A DNA stretch of 64,000 bases from Poriferisodalis sp964484385 (GTDB lineage Bacteria > Actinomycetota > Acidimicrobiia > Acidimicrobiales > Poriferisodalaceae): contig CAZAFV010000008.1 in NCBI GenBank assembly GCA_964484385.1, positions 10,144 to 74,143 of the forward strand, in the 5' to 3' direction. Both the position numbers and the translations under genes were made by a program. Below the pieces are notes generated by a model, which was not told where the DNA came from, made no database searches, and saw nothing but the letters and a program-made list of their open reading frames with translations. Shown piece after piece: positions 1 through 7,526 of this stretch. Each line of letters begins with the position of its first letter. Within the stretch, counting starts at the first letter, position 1.

Positions 1-39
1 TGAGGACGCGCCGGTGTGGCGACAGTTCGAAGGGTTGGC

Positions 40-1224
40 CTACGAAGCGGCCCGAGCGGCGTCGAGCCAGGCGTCGACCGTGGTGCGGTTGTCTGCAATC
101 CACTCTGTTGCCAGGTCGGCAGCTGCGGTGCCCTCGTCTTGTGCCACGTTGGCCAATGACACCTCGATCACCGACAGCGTCACAGCCTCGAAGAGTGCCT
201 CGGCTGCCGGGTTGGCCTCGAGGAACTCGGTGTTGGCCGTGACGAGAATGTCTGCCGCGACCCAGCCGATCGGGCACAAACCCTCAGCGTGGTCTGCGGC
301 GGCGGGGCATAGGTCTGACCCGATGACGGCATAGCCACCGGTCCCGTCGGCACCCCGCTGATCGTGTGCCTCGCCGCCCTCGAAGCCGGTCGGATTCGAG
401 TCGTCCAGAATCTGCTCGACGCCCAGCCAGTACACGTTGTCGCCCGGCCGGAGCAGGGTGATGTACGCCGACGGGGTCCACATGTAGATCACCATCGGAA
501 CACCCTCATCCGCGGCATCCACCGCCTGGGCGAACATCGCGTCGTAGCCGGCGATCGTCTGCGAAATGTTGTCCCAGCCAGAGAATGCGATCTGCGAATC
601 GATGATGTTGTCGCAGGTCCACGACTCGGTACACCCGAAAATGTCCGCAATGCCGTTGCCGGGCACCGGATCAGTCGCGTCGAACGCCGCGAGCGCGTCG
701 GCGTTGCGGTTGAGCTCGTCCATCGTGTACACGCCGAACTCGTCCGCGAATGACTTGGTGATCAGGAAACCCTGGATGCCGCCGGCGATCATCTGCTCGC
801 CGACAACGGTCAGGTGATCGCCGACGAGCGAACTGTCGGGCAGCTCGCCCGCGAGCCACGACAGGTGCAGCGGGTACCAGCCGTTCGCCCAGAAGTCCAT
901 CTGGCCTTCCGCCATTGCGACATAGGCGAGGTTGGGACCGAGCTCCAGCTCGGCGGGATCGGACACGTGGTAGCCGAGTTCTCCGAGCAACTGGCGAAAT
1001 ATTTCGGCTTGGAAGTAACCGCTGTTCCAGTTCGCCCGGCCCAGGGTGACCGACACGCCCTCGCCGGGCGTCAGCGAAACCTCATCGGGCATGGCGGCCT
1101 CTGTCGGCGCAGGTTCCGCGGGAGCCGCTGGGGCTTCGCTGTCGTCGGAATCACCACACGACGCTACGAAGAGCGTCGCGGCTGCGATCAGCAGCGAAGT
1201 CTTGAAGAACCGCGAGTGCGTCAC
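40..1224 (-). CDS. Glycine betaine/proline-type ABC transporter substrate-binding lipoprotein
   Basis: This is the extracytoplasmic binding protein of an osmolyte-type (OpuAC/ProX family) ABC importer, about 394 aa. I chose the GTG at 1224 because GAGGAGG lies 9 nt upstream and the product then starts with a lipoprotein signal (hydrophobic run ending FVASC, lipidated Cys23). A longer reading to 1293 would bury that signal. The mature part shows the OpuAC pattern: a GRANWNSGYFQ strand near the start, a WANGWYPLH stretch and a MWTPSAY stretch with aromatic residues of the kind that cage quaternary amines. The ligand is inferred from family only. Permease and ATPase genes are not in the window; they could lie beyond the left edge, downstream on this strand. 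Confidence 0.85.
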   Translation of the reverse strand: MTHSRFFKTSLLIAAATLFVASCGDSDDSEAPAAPAEPAPTEAAMPDEVSLTPGEGVSVTLGRANWNSGYFQAEIFRQLLGELGYHVSDPAELELGPNLAYVAMAEGQMDFWANGWYPLHLSWLAGELPDSSLVGDHLTVVGEQMIAGGIQGFLITKSFADEFGVYTMDELNRNADALAAFDATDPVPGNGIADIFGCTESWTCDNIIDSQIAFSGWDNISQTIAGYDAMFAQAVDAADEGVPMVIYMWTPSAYITLLRPGDNVYWLGVEQILDDSNPTGFEGGEAHDQRGADGTGGYAVIGSDLCPAAADHAEGLCPIGWVAADILVTANTEFLEANPAAEALFEAVTLSVIEVSLANVAQDEGTAAADLATEWIADNRTTVDAWLDAARAAS

Positions 1225-1304
1225 AGGGAAGTGCCTCCTCGTACGTGAGGTTGCGACGCCTCGAATCGCGAACACGCCACCGCGGCGCCACATCCGACTC
1301 TACG

Positions 1305-2657
1305 TCACGCTCTGACAGCGCCTGACTGCGGTCCCTGGACCATCGCTTCGGCCGCCGCATCGGCTGCGATGACGTCGAAGGTCATGTTGACGAAGCGCCA
1401 GTCGGACTCCGGCGCCACGGCCTGCACGGGAGCCTGCACGGCCGCAAAGCCTGGCCGCGCACGGCGTGGCAGCCCAAGCGACGCAAACATGCCGACCACG
1501 CCAAGCGCCGCCGACAGCAGGAAGACGGGCGTGAACGACCCGGCCGCGTCGGCAATGAATCCGCCGAGCTGCGGCGAGATCATCTGAGCCACGCCGAAGC
1601 AGAAGGTGGTGGCGGAAAACGCGGGTCCGTAGTCGTCGGTGGTGGTGTTGTTGACGACATAGACGGTCAGCACCGTGGGCATGGCAGCGAACAACACGCC
1701 GATAGCCACCGACAGGACGATCGTCGGCACGAACCAACCCGGCAAGATCAGCGTGGTGACGATGGCCCAGCCCGCGAATGACATCGCCAGTGTCGGTCTC
1801 GGTCCGATGCGTTCCGAGATCGCGATGAACAGCGGTCCGCCGAAGATCATCGCCAAGCCGACGAGCGTGAACGCCAGCGCTGCCTGCGAGCTGGTCCAAC
1901 CGCTGTCGTCCTCGAGCCGTGTGGTCAAGAACGCGATGACCATCAGGTACAGCAACCCGAAGGTGACGAATGCCCCTACGAGCGGCACCCAGCCGGGCAT
2001 CCGCCGCAGTGCGCTGAATCCGCCGACGCCTGTCCGTGACGCAAGCCGCTCTTGGCGATGGCCGATGAACAGCAGCACCCCGGCCGCCACGATGGCGCCG
2101 ATGATGAGCTGCACGAAGTACACGTTGCGCCAGGACGCGTCGCCCATGGTGGAGCGAACGAAGCTCGCGAGCTGACCGGCGAAGACAACGCCGAAACCCA
2201 TCCCCGCGCCGAGGAAACCCACGGCGAGACCGCGCCGCTCAGGAGCTATCGCATCGGCGGTGACGACCGGGGCGGGAATCCAGGTCAGAGCGCCGCCCAG
2301 ACCCTGCGTGAACAATCCGACACCCAGCACCGCCGCCCCTGGAGCGACGGTTGCGAGCGCCTGGCCGATGATGGCGAGCACTAGTCCGACCCGCATCACG
2401 GACAACAGTCGAAAGCGGCTGGAGGCCGCGGCGACGACAAGGGTGCCCAGCAGGTAGGCCGCCATGTTGACAGTTGCGAGCGACCCGGCGACCGTGTTCG
2501 ACAGGTCGAGATCGTCACGCACTGCGGGAAGCAGCACTCCGTAGGTGAATCGCCCGAACGACTGAGCGATGGCAGCGAGCAGCGCCATCAGGATCACGGC
2601 GGCCGTACCCATCAGCCTGCGCCGATGGGATGTCGCGTCGCTGCCGAGGTCGGTCAC
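1305..2657 (-). CDS. MFS transporter
   Basis: A 12-TM major facilitator permease of about 450 aa, substrate unknown. The first helix carries AQSFGRFTYGVLLP, followed by a LSNTVAG loop. Both motifs recur in the MFS protein at 11807-13081, so the two are paralogues. The start is uncertain. GTG at 2657 gives a short polar N-terminus before the first helix; ATG at 2612 would begin at the helix itself; an upstream reading to 2756 adds an arginine-rich tail that looks non-coding. It ends 81 bases before the lipoprotein start at 1224 on the same strand, so co-transcription is possible. It is divergent from the PQ-loop gene at 2897. Confidence 0.85.
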   Translation of the reverse strand: MTDLGSDATSHRRRLMGTAAVILMALLAAIAQSFGRFTYGVLLPAVRDDLDLSNTVAGSLATVNMAAYLLGTLVVAAASSRFRLLSVMRVGLVLAIIGQALATVAPGAAVLGVGLFTQGLGGALTWIPAPVVTADAIAPERRGLAVGFLGAGMGFGVVFAGQLASFVRSTMGDASWRNVYFVQLIIGAIVAAGVLLFIGHRQERLASRTGVGGFSALRRMPGWVPLVGAFVTFGLLYLMVIAFLTTRLEDDSGWTSSQAALAFTLVGLAMIFGGPLFIAISERIGPRPTLAMSFAGWAIVTTLILPGWFVPTIVLSVAIGVLFAAMPTVLTVYVVNNTTTDDYGPAFSATTFCFGVAQMISPQLGGFIADAAGSFTPVFLLSAALGVVGMFASLGLPRRARPGFAAVQAPVQAVAPESDWRFVNMTFDVIAADAAAEAMVQGPQSGAVRA

Positions 2658-2896
2658 GAGTGTCCATGCAACAGGCAATCGTTCGGTTCTGCACATGTCG
2701 CCCGTGCTCCGGGCGCCCGGGCCGGATGCGGGAGTCGCAAGATGGCGAAAGCGCACGCAGCCAACTGCGGGGGATTCGGCCAGGCGGCGGTCTTCGAAGT
2801 ACTCGGGTGCGACACTCTCGGGATGGACGCGATGCGCCCAGCCCGGCGGACAGGGCCATCACGGTTGGTCGTGGTGCGAGACCGGCAGCGCGCGTC

Positions 2897-3511
2897 GTGA
2901 ACCAGGAACAGTTCGCCAACCTGGTGGCCGTCGTTGCGACGGCCGTGACGTTCATGCAAGTCGTTCCCCAGGTCGTGCGGCTGGTGCGCCTGAAGCGGAC
3001 CGAAGGCGCCTCGCCCGCCTGGGCAGCCATCGGCATGGTGATCAACATCGGCTGGACGGCGTATGTGATCGCCGAGGAATTCTGGGTCACCATTCCTGCC
3101 GTACTCGCCGCTGTCATCAGCTTCGGTGTCGTGCTGTACCTGCTCTGGCGCAACGGCGCCGATGTGCGTGTCGCCGTCATTGCCGGCATCGCAGTGGGGG
3201 TGGCATCAGTGGGCTTGCAGCTCGTCGCGGGCTGGACCGTCCTGGGCACGGTGCTGGGTTTGTCGAACGGCCTCTACCTCGGACCGTCTGTGTGGGCCGC
3301 ATGGCGTTCGTACGCGCCGGTCGGCGTAGCCCCGCTCACCTGGGTGCTCACCGCCGGCGAAGGCATCTTGTGGGGCTACTACGGGGTGCTCGTGGAAGCG
3401 ATACCGATCATGGTGTACGGAAGCACGGCATTCCTGCTTGCAGCGCTCATACTGCTGCGGCTGTGGATCACCCGCCACCGGATCCAGGCGGAACTCACCT
3501 CGCCCGACTGA
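2897..3511 (+). CDS. Seven-TM PQ-loop (SWEET-like) membrane protein
   Basis: A 204-aa integral membrane protein with about seven predicted helices (residues roughly 6-23, 40-58, 63-84, 91-110, 113-135, 143-165, 168-190). It has two PQ-loop-like halves. The first has a clear Pro-Gln pair (P24-Q25 in QVVPQVVRL); the second has GP at the matching place (129-130). Family members (SWEET sugar transporters, cystinosin, KDEL receptor relatives) move small solutes. Most bacterial members are about 90-aa, three-helix SemiSWEETs, so the tandem form is notable. GTG at 2897 is chosen because everything upstream in frame is Arg/Ser-rich and unlike protein. No substrate can be assigned. Confidence 0.7.
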   Translation: MNQEQFANLVAVVATAVTFMQVVPQVVRLVRLKRTEGASPAWAAIGMVINIGWTAYVIAEEFWVTIPAVLAAVISFGVVLYLLWRNGADVRVAVIAGIAVGVASVGLQLVAGWTVLGTVLGLSNGLYLGPSVWAAWRSYAPVGVAPLTWVLTAGEGILWGYYGVLVEAIPIMVYGSTAFLLAALILLRLWITRHRIQAELTSPD

Positions 3512-3512
3512 C

Positions 3513-3532
3513 GGGCAGGCATTCGCCTGCCC
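3513..3532. terminator. Hairpin between convergent genes
   Basis: GGGCAGGC and GCCTGCCC form a perfect 8-bp stem around an ATTC loop. It begins one base after the stop of the PQ-loop gene and sits ahead of the convergent gene's end at 3549. No T-run follows, so it is a candidate bidirectional or mRNA-end hairpin rather than a textbook intrinsic terminator. Confidence 0.6.
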
Positions 3533-3548
3533 TGCACTCGATGCTCGA

Positions 3549-4019
3549 CTACGACGCGGGAATCGGGCAGGCGACCGCTCGGTAGGTACGCAGCCGCTTG
3601 CGCAGCGTCCACACCAGGAGTGCGACGGCAGCCAGCCCGACGAAAGGTTGCACCGGCGCCCACCACGACAGCGCCCCCGAGATGCCCACGAGCGCCACGA
3701 CCGCCTGGTTGCACACCGGGCAGCCGACGGCAAGGAACGAGACCAGCCCGCCCCACAAGGTGGTGGTGCCCTGCCGTTCAACGGCCTCTTCGGTGCCTGT
3801 CTCAGCGCTCGACGGCGGCCGGATCGCGAAGATCAGGCCGATCAGTGCCGAGGTGATCGCCAAGATCACCCAGTCGAGCCACCAAGCGTCGATCGGTCGG
3901 CCAAAAATCGGCGTGTCGATCAGGTCCGACGGAATCCCGATGAGCACGGCGGCAATGACGCCGTACACCACGGCTCGCGGCCACACCGCACGCGGCAGCT
4001 CCCGCAGTTCGCTCAGCAC
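3549..4019 (-). CDS. Small membrane protein with intramembrane CPxC motif
   Basis: A 156-aa protein with about four hydrophobic helices (near residues 16-34, 45-67, 86-106, 116-139) and a polar Glu-rich loop between the second and third. The third helix carries GCPVCNQ, two cysteines in CxxC spacing at the membrane. That arrangement suits thiol redox exchange or soft-metal handling, as in MerT-like or quinone-linked thiol proteins, but I do not recognise the family. The start is GTG at 4019. It lies 1.2 kb from the candidate selenocysteine thioredoxin at 5265-6341; a redox partnership is only a guess. Confidence 0.65.
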   Translation of the reverse strand: MLSELRELPRAVWPRAVVYGVIAAVLIGIPSDLIDTPIFGRPIDAWWLDWVILAITSALIGLIFAIRPPSSAETGTEEAVERQGTTTLWGGLVSFLAVGCPVCNQAVVALVGISGALSWWAPVQPFVGLAAVALLVWTLRKRLRTYRAVACPIPAS

Positions 4020-4088
4020 CGCGGCGACGCTACCGCGCCCCCAGTCCCGCCCATCCGCGCCCCAGCTAACCCTCAGACTCGGGCGTAG

Positions 4089-4328
4089 TCAGCGTTCGAG
4101 TTCGCGGAGGGTTTCGAGGAGGGTGGCGGTGTCGCGCATCCAGCTCACGACCCGGTCGATGCAATCCGGGCGGGTCACGTCGAGCAGCAGCGTGGCAACG
4201 GCGACCGTGGCACCCGTGTCGTCATCGGCGACCATCGTGGTCGTCGGCCGGAGGCGTGCATCGGCGGCAACCAATACTCCAGCCGCACGGAGCTGACGAC
4301 GCTGCAGCTCGCCGCCGTCATCGTTCAT
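4089..4328 (-). CDS. Small hypothetical protein
   Basis: A 79-aa acidic protein of unknown function, ending in an amphipathic helix (WMRDTATLLETLREL). The ATG at 4328 is preferred over a TTG at 4352 because GGAAG sits 8 nt before it. Upstream lies an unusually AT-rich stretch suited to a promoter. The body shows beta-strand-like alternation (valine-rich) followed by the helix, and no cysteine pair or enzyme motif stands out. It could be a small regulatory or partner protein; nothing in the context decides. Confidence 0.5.
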   Translation of the reverse strand: MNDDGGELQRRQLRAAGVLVAADARLRPTTTMVADDDTGATVAVATLLLDVTRPDCIDRVVSWMRDTATLLETLRELER

Positions 4329-4335
4329 GAGCTCA

Positions 4336-4392
4336 TCTTCCATATATTTCAATTTATTTCATTATCTTCCAATTGTCCAAGTAATTTTTGTG
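4336..4392. promoter_or_regulatory. AT-rich divergent promoter region
   Basis: About 57 bases of strongly AT-rich sequence in an otherwise high-GC neighbourhood, between the minus-strand small gene (start 4328) and the plus-strand trpC-like gene (start 4498). It holds several overlapping TATAAT-like hexamers, so I cannot pick a single -10. A divergent promoter or transcription-factor site is the likely role. Confidence 0.45.
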
Positions 4393-4497
4393 CGGACGCA
4401 ACGGGCAATGGCAGCGGCCCAATCTGAGGGCCGACGTGACGGGCGGGGGCGTAGAGTCGCTGGTCGATCAAGCCAACTCGCGGAATGAAATCGTCGT

Positions 4498-5253
4498 ATG
4501 GCTGCAGACAATCCCGCTGACGACACCGAGCCGGGCTCGGTCGCGGTTGGGCACCGGTTTGCGGCCGCGCTGCGGGAAGCTGGGCTGTCGGTCATCGCCG
4601 AGATCAAACGGCGCTCGCCGTCTCGCGGGGCGCTGCGGGCCGATGCCGACGCAGCCGATCTGGCATCGGAGTACAAGGCGGGCGGGGCGGCCTGCCTGTC
4701 GGTGCTGACCGAGAGCGAACGATTCAGCGGCTCCCCCGAGGACTTGCAAGCTGCCAAGGCTGTGACCGGCCTGCCGGTGCTGCGCAAGGACTTCCTGCGC
4801 ACGCTCGATGATGTGCGCGACAGCCACGCCATGGGCGCCGACGCAATGCTCGTCATCCTCGCCGACATCGACCCGACTCAGCTGCCGCCCATGCAAGAAC
4901 TGGCGCTGTCGCTGGGCATCGACGTGCTCACCGAGGTCCGCGACGAGGCAGAGCTGGAAGCGGCAGTCGATCTCGGCGCCTACATGATCGCCATCAACCA
5001 GCGCGACAACCCCGAATCGACCAAGTTCACCGTCGACTACGACAAGGCCGTCCGTGTCAGCCGCTGTTTCGAGAACATCGACGACCGAATCCTGTTGATT
5101 GCGGCCTCGGGCATCGGCGTACCCGGCGGCACGTCCATGCGAGCGATAGCCGACGCCGGCTACGACGCCGCCCTGATCGGCGAAGCACTGGTGGTGGCCG
5201 ATGACCCGCCCGAGCTGCTGCGCGACCTGCTCGCCGACGCCCGCGGCCACTAG
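4498..5253 (+). CDS. trpC: Indole-3-glycerol-phosphate synthase-like protein
   Basis: A 251-aa (beta/alpha)8 protein of the IGPS family, the tryptophan-pathway enzyme that closes the indole ring of CdRP. Motifs: AEIKRRSPS (E35, K37), LTE..FSGS, VLRKDF (general-acid Lys97), LTEV (Glu146) and INQRD (Asn167). Two things are odd. The conserved ESGI glutamate is alanine here (AASGI, A203). The usual 40-50-residue N-terminal segment is also missing; the protein enters beta-strand 1 after about 31 residues. No other trp gene is nearby. It may be a functional divergent TrpC, or a paralogue with altered chemistry. The ATG at 4498 has no clear Shine-Dalgarno. Confidence 0.75.
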   Translation: MAADNPADDTEPGSVAVGHRFAAALREAGLSVIAEIKRRSPSRGALRADADAADLASEYKAGGAACLSVLTESERFSGSPEDLQAAKAVTGLPVLRKDFLRTLDDVRDSHAMGADAMLVILADIDPTQLPPMQELALSLGIDVLTEVRDEAELEAAVDLGAYMIAINQRDNPESTKFTVDYDKAVRVSRCFENIDDRILLIAASGIGVPGGTSMRAIADAGYDAALIGEALVVADDPPELLRDLLADARGH

Positions 5254-5264
5254 CCGCTCCCCGA

Positions 5265-6341
5265 TCAGCCGGGGGTGAGAGCGTCGGTCACGACGGCGTC
5301 GGGGATCGTGCCGCCGCCTGCCTGCTCAGTGCCGTCGGCACGGATCAGCAGCCAGCGGGGGTGATAGCTGACGCCGAGCGCTCTGGCGAGCTGATTCTCG
5401 GTATCGGGCAAGTTCGGCATGTGGCCGAGTCCGTAGGAACTCACGAAGCGTGAGATGGCCGACGCTGTGTCATGTCCCCCGACGCTGACGAGGGCCAAGT
5501 TGTTTCCGTGTTGTGTCTTCAGCGCTGCGACCGCAGGCGCCTCTCGCCGGCAGTTCGGTCACCAAGGCGCCCAGAACCACACCAGCACGTCGCGGCCAGC
5601 GAATGCACTGACGTCGAGCGTCGCGCCGTCGACTTGTGCGACGGCCAGCGCCAGCACCTTGGGCCGATCCTCGGTGGGCTCGGGATCGGTGACAGCCTCC
5701 TCGGCACCCTCTCCCCCAGGATCCTGCTCTACCTCGTCCGGATCCCCGTTGTCATCGGCGCTCCCAGCATCGTCCGCCCCCGCTGCCTCGGTGTTCCCGA
5801 GATCGTCTCCCTCGCCAGATTCTGCGCCGCCGGCTGCCTCGTCATCACCTTCGGCGGTCCCGCCGTCACCCTGATCGTCTGCCGGTTCATCATCAGCGGA
5901 CTGAGTCGCTCCGTCGTCGACTTCGCCGCCATCGTCGGTTTCGTCATCACCTGCATCGTCAGCGGGCTGTTGTGCGGTTTCGCTGGATTCGCTGTCGCCC
6001 GGATCTGCCTGGTCGGCGGCGTCACTCTCGTCGCTGTCGGTCTGCGCCTGATCGTCGCTTGCGTCGTCGGGCTGCGAGGCAGCGGCCTGATCCGCGGTAT
6101 CAGTACCCGCGTCGTCGGCGGTGCCGGCGTCCTCTGCCGTGCCTTCGGCATCTGCAGGCTCAGCAGACACGGGTGCCTTGGTACCGCCGGCAGACGGCTC
6201 GGTCTTCGCCGCCGCCGGTACGGCCGTGGTGGCTGCCACGGTCTGCTGTGTCTCGTCGCTGTCGCTGCTGCAGCCAGCGAGCAGGCCCGCACCTACTGCG
6301 CACGAGGCAGCGACCAGAGCCGCTCGGCGCAGTATCAGCAT
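5265..6341 (-). CDS. Candidate selenocysteine-containing thioredoxin-like lipoprotein (in-frame TGA)
   Basis: Read through one in-frame TGA (5559-5561), this encodes 358 residues. A lipoprotein signal ends LLAGC (Cys24). About 200 residues of Asp/Glu/Ala/Ser-rich disordered linker follow, then a TlpA/DsbE-like thioredoxin domain. Before the TGA the protein reads VLVWFWAPW and after it PNCRREAPAVAAL. The TGA (residue 261) thus falls exactly on the first cysteine of the expected WCPNC active site, giving U-x-x-C. The frame stays open for 98 more residues, with a cis-proline-type SYHPRWLLI strand. A stable hairpin begins just after the TGA. Cysteine-containing relatives act as surface thiol oxidoreductases (for example mycobacterial MPT53/DsbE). 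The alternative is a nonsense mutation or base error (TGC to TGA). Start ATG 6341; GTG 6344 is equally possible. Confidence 0.75.
5528..5557 (-). promoter_or_regulatory. SECIS-like hairpin immediately downstream of in-frame TGA
   Basis: Reading the minus strand, four bases follow the TGA. Then ACTGC (5554-5550) pairs with GCGGT (5534-5530), with one G-U pair. After a C/U mismatch, GGCG (5548-5545) pairs with CGCC (5539-5536) around a five-base loop AGAGG. Two further G-C pairs extend the base past a bulged A. The loop starts 14 nt after the TGA and has G at its second position. Both features fit, as I recall them, the bacterial SECIS consensus read by SelB. GC-rich coding DNA can form chance hairpins, so this supports the call without proving it. 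Confidence 0.55.
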
Positions 6342-6443
6342 CACCCTTGCGAGCGTAACCCGCCTCCGCGCGGGCTCAGAAGCGGCTTCGGACCCTGAGC
6401 GTGTGTCTCCGGCATGGCTGAGACGCGCCGCTAGGTTCGCGCC

Positions 6444-6926
6444 GTGCCGCGCCTGTTCGTCGCCGTGTGGCCGCCCCCCTCCGTCGTCGACGAACTGGCT
6501 GGGCTGCCAAGACCGTCGGCGTCGGGTGTCAGCTGGACCAAGCCACACCGCTTGCACATCACGCTCCGGTTCCTCGGCGAATGCGACACCGGTGAAGCAC
6601 TCAGCACCCTCGGTGCACAGTCACTCGGCGAGACATCGGTAACGCTCGGCCCAGTGCCGGAGCGCCTCGGTCGGGGCGTGCTCATGCTCCCGGCCACCGG
6701 CGTCGACGAGCTCGCCGCGTCGGTCATCGATTGCACCCGCTACATCGGCGACCCGCCGCCGGATCACCCCTTCGTAGGGCACCTGACTATCGCCCGCTTC
6801 CGCAAACGGCAGCCGTCGGTCGACTGGCCGCGCCTCGGCGAGACGTTCGATGTCAGCGAGATCAGCCTGGTCGAGTCTGCTCCGTGGGGCGAATACCTGA
6901 ACGTGGCGAGCTTCCGGCTCAACTAG
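6444..6926 (+). CDS. thpR: RNA 2',3'-cyclic phosphodiesterase (2H phosphoesterase)
   Basis: A 160-aa member of the LigT/ThpR 2H family, which opens 2',3'-cyclic phosphate ends of RNA. The two catalytic HxT motifs are LHITLRFLG (about residue 35) and GHLTIARFR (about residue 110), in the usual spacing and protein length. The start is GTG at 6444 (MPRLFVAVWPP, the typical N-terminus of the family). It is divergent from the selenoprotein-like gene, with about 100 bases between starts. The next gene follows on the same strand after 80 bases. Confidence 0.85.
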   Translation: MPRLFVAVWPPPSVVDELAGLPRPSASGVSWTKPHRLHITLRFLGECDTGEALSTLGAQSLGETSVTLGPVPERLGRGVLMLPATGVDELAASVIDCTRYIGDPPPDHPFVGHLTIARFRKRQPSVDWPRLGETFDVSEISLVESAPWGEYLNVASFRLN

Positions 6927-7006
6927 CGCAGCTCCCCCGGCCGCCCGGGCGAATCGGCCTGCTGGAATGTGAGAACCTTGCTGTGAATTCCGCAGCAGGG
7001 GGAGCC

Positions 7007-7507
7007 ATGGGACTTCACCACGTCGCCTACGCAACACGGGACCTCGAGGCGACTCACCGCTTCTACGAGGACCTGATGGGGTTCCCGCTGGTCCACGCCG
7101 AGCAGGCCGAGCGCCCGCACCCCGACGGCGGGCCGACAGGCCACATCAAGCACGTCTTCTACGACATCGGCGACGGCGAGTGCATTGCCTTCTTCTACAT
7201 CCAGAACATGGGCGAGCAGGCCGACTACAGCACCGACCTCAGTGCGACGGTGGGGCTGCCGGTGTGGGTCAATCACGTCGCCGTCCGGGCCACGCCAGAG
7301 CAGCAAGAGGCTGCCCGCGAGCGCATGGCCGCCGCCGACATCGAACCGCTGATGGAAGTGGACCATGGCTGGTGCCATTCGCTCTACTTCGTGGACCCCA
7401 ACGGGATCATGGTGGAACTCTGCTGTGACACCACCGGCATCGAGCCCGATCCCGCCGAGGCGCTGGAAGTGATGCGCTCCCCCATCCCCGCCGACGCAAC
7501 GGCCTGA
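7007..7507 (+). CDS. VOC-superfamily (glyoxalase/dioxygenase fold) protein
   Basis: A 166-aa two-module vicinal-oxygen-chelate protein. It opens LHHVAYATRDLEATHRFYED, has HVFYDIGDGECIAFF at the end of module one and HVAVRA at the start of module two, and ends YFVDPNGIMVELCCDT. The conserved His and Glu positions at the module ends (His of LHHVA, Glu of GECIAFF, His of NHVAV, Glu of VELCC) are the usual metal ligands. Family members include glyoxalase I, extradiol dioxygenases and methylmalonyl-CoA epimerase. ATG 7007 with an upstream AGGGGG is chosen; GTG 6983 is an alternative. It heads a same-strand run of catabolic-looking genes. Confidence 0.8.
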   Translation: MGLHHVAYATRDLEATHRFYEDLMGFPLVHAEQAERPHPDGGPTGHIKHVFYDIGDGECIAFFYIQNMGEQADYSTDLSATVGLPVWVNHVAVRATPEQQEAARERMAAADIEPLMEVDHGWCHSLYFVDPNGIMVELCCDTTGIEPDPAEALEVMRSPIPADATA

Positions 7508-7526
7508 GCTGCGGACCGGCCGACCG

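Noticed and set aside
2658..2896. Small gene between the MFS and PQ-loop genes
   Set aside because: Open frames here are Arg/Ser-rich on both strands with no ribosome site; it is treated as a divergent promoter region without a visible motif.
5559..5561. TGA read as tryptophan or genome-wide code change
   Set aside because: TGA ends many genes here at exact start/stop overlaps (ATGA, GTGA), and no other gene has an internal TGA.
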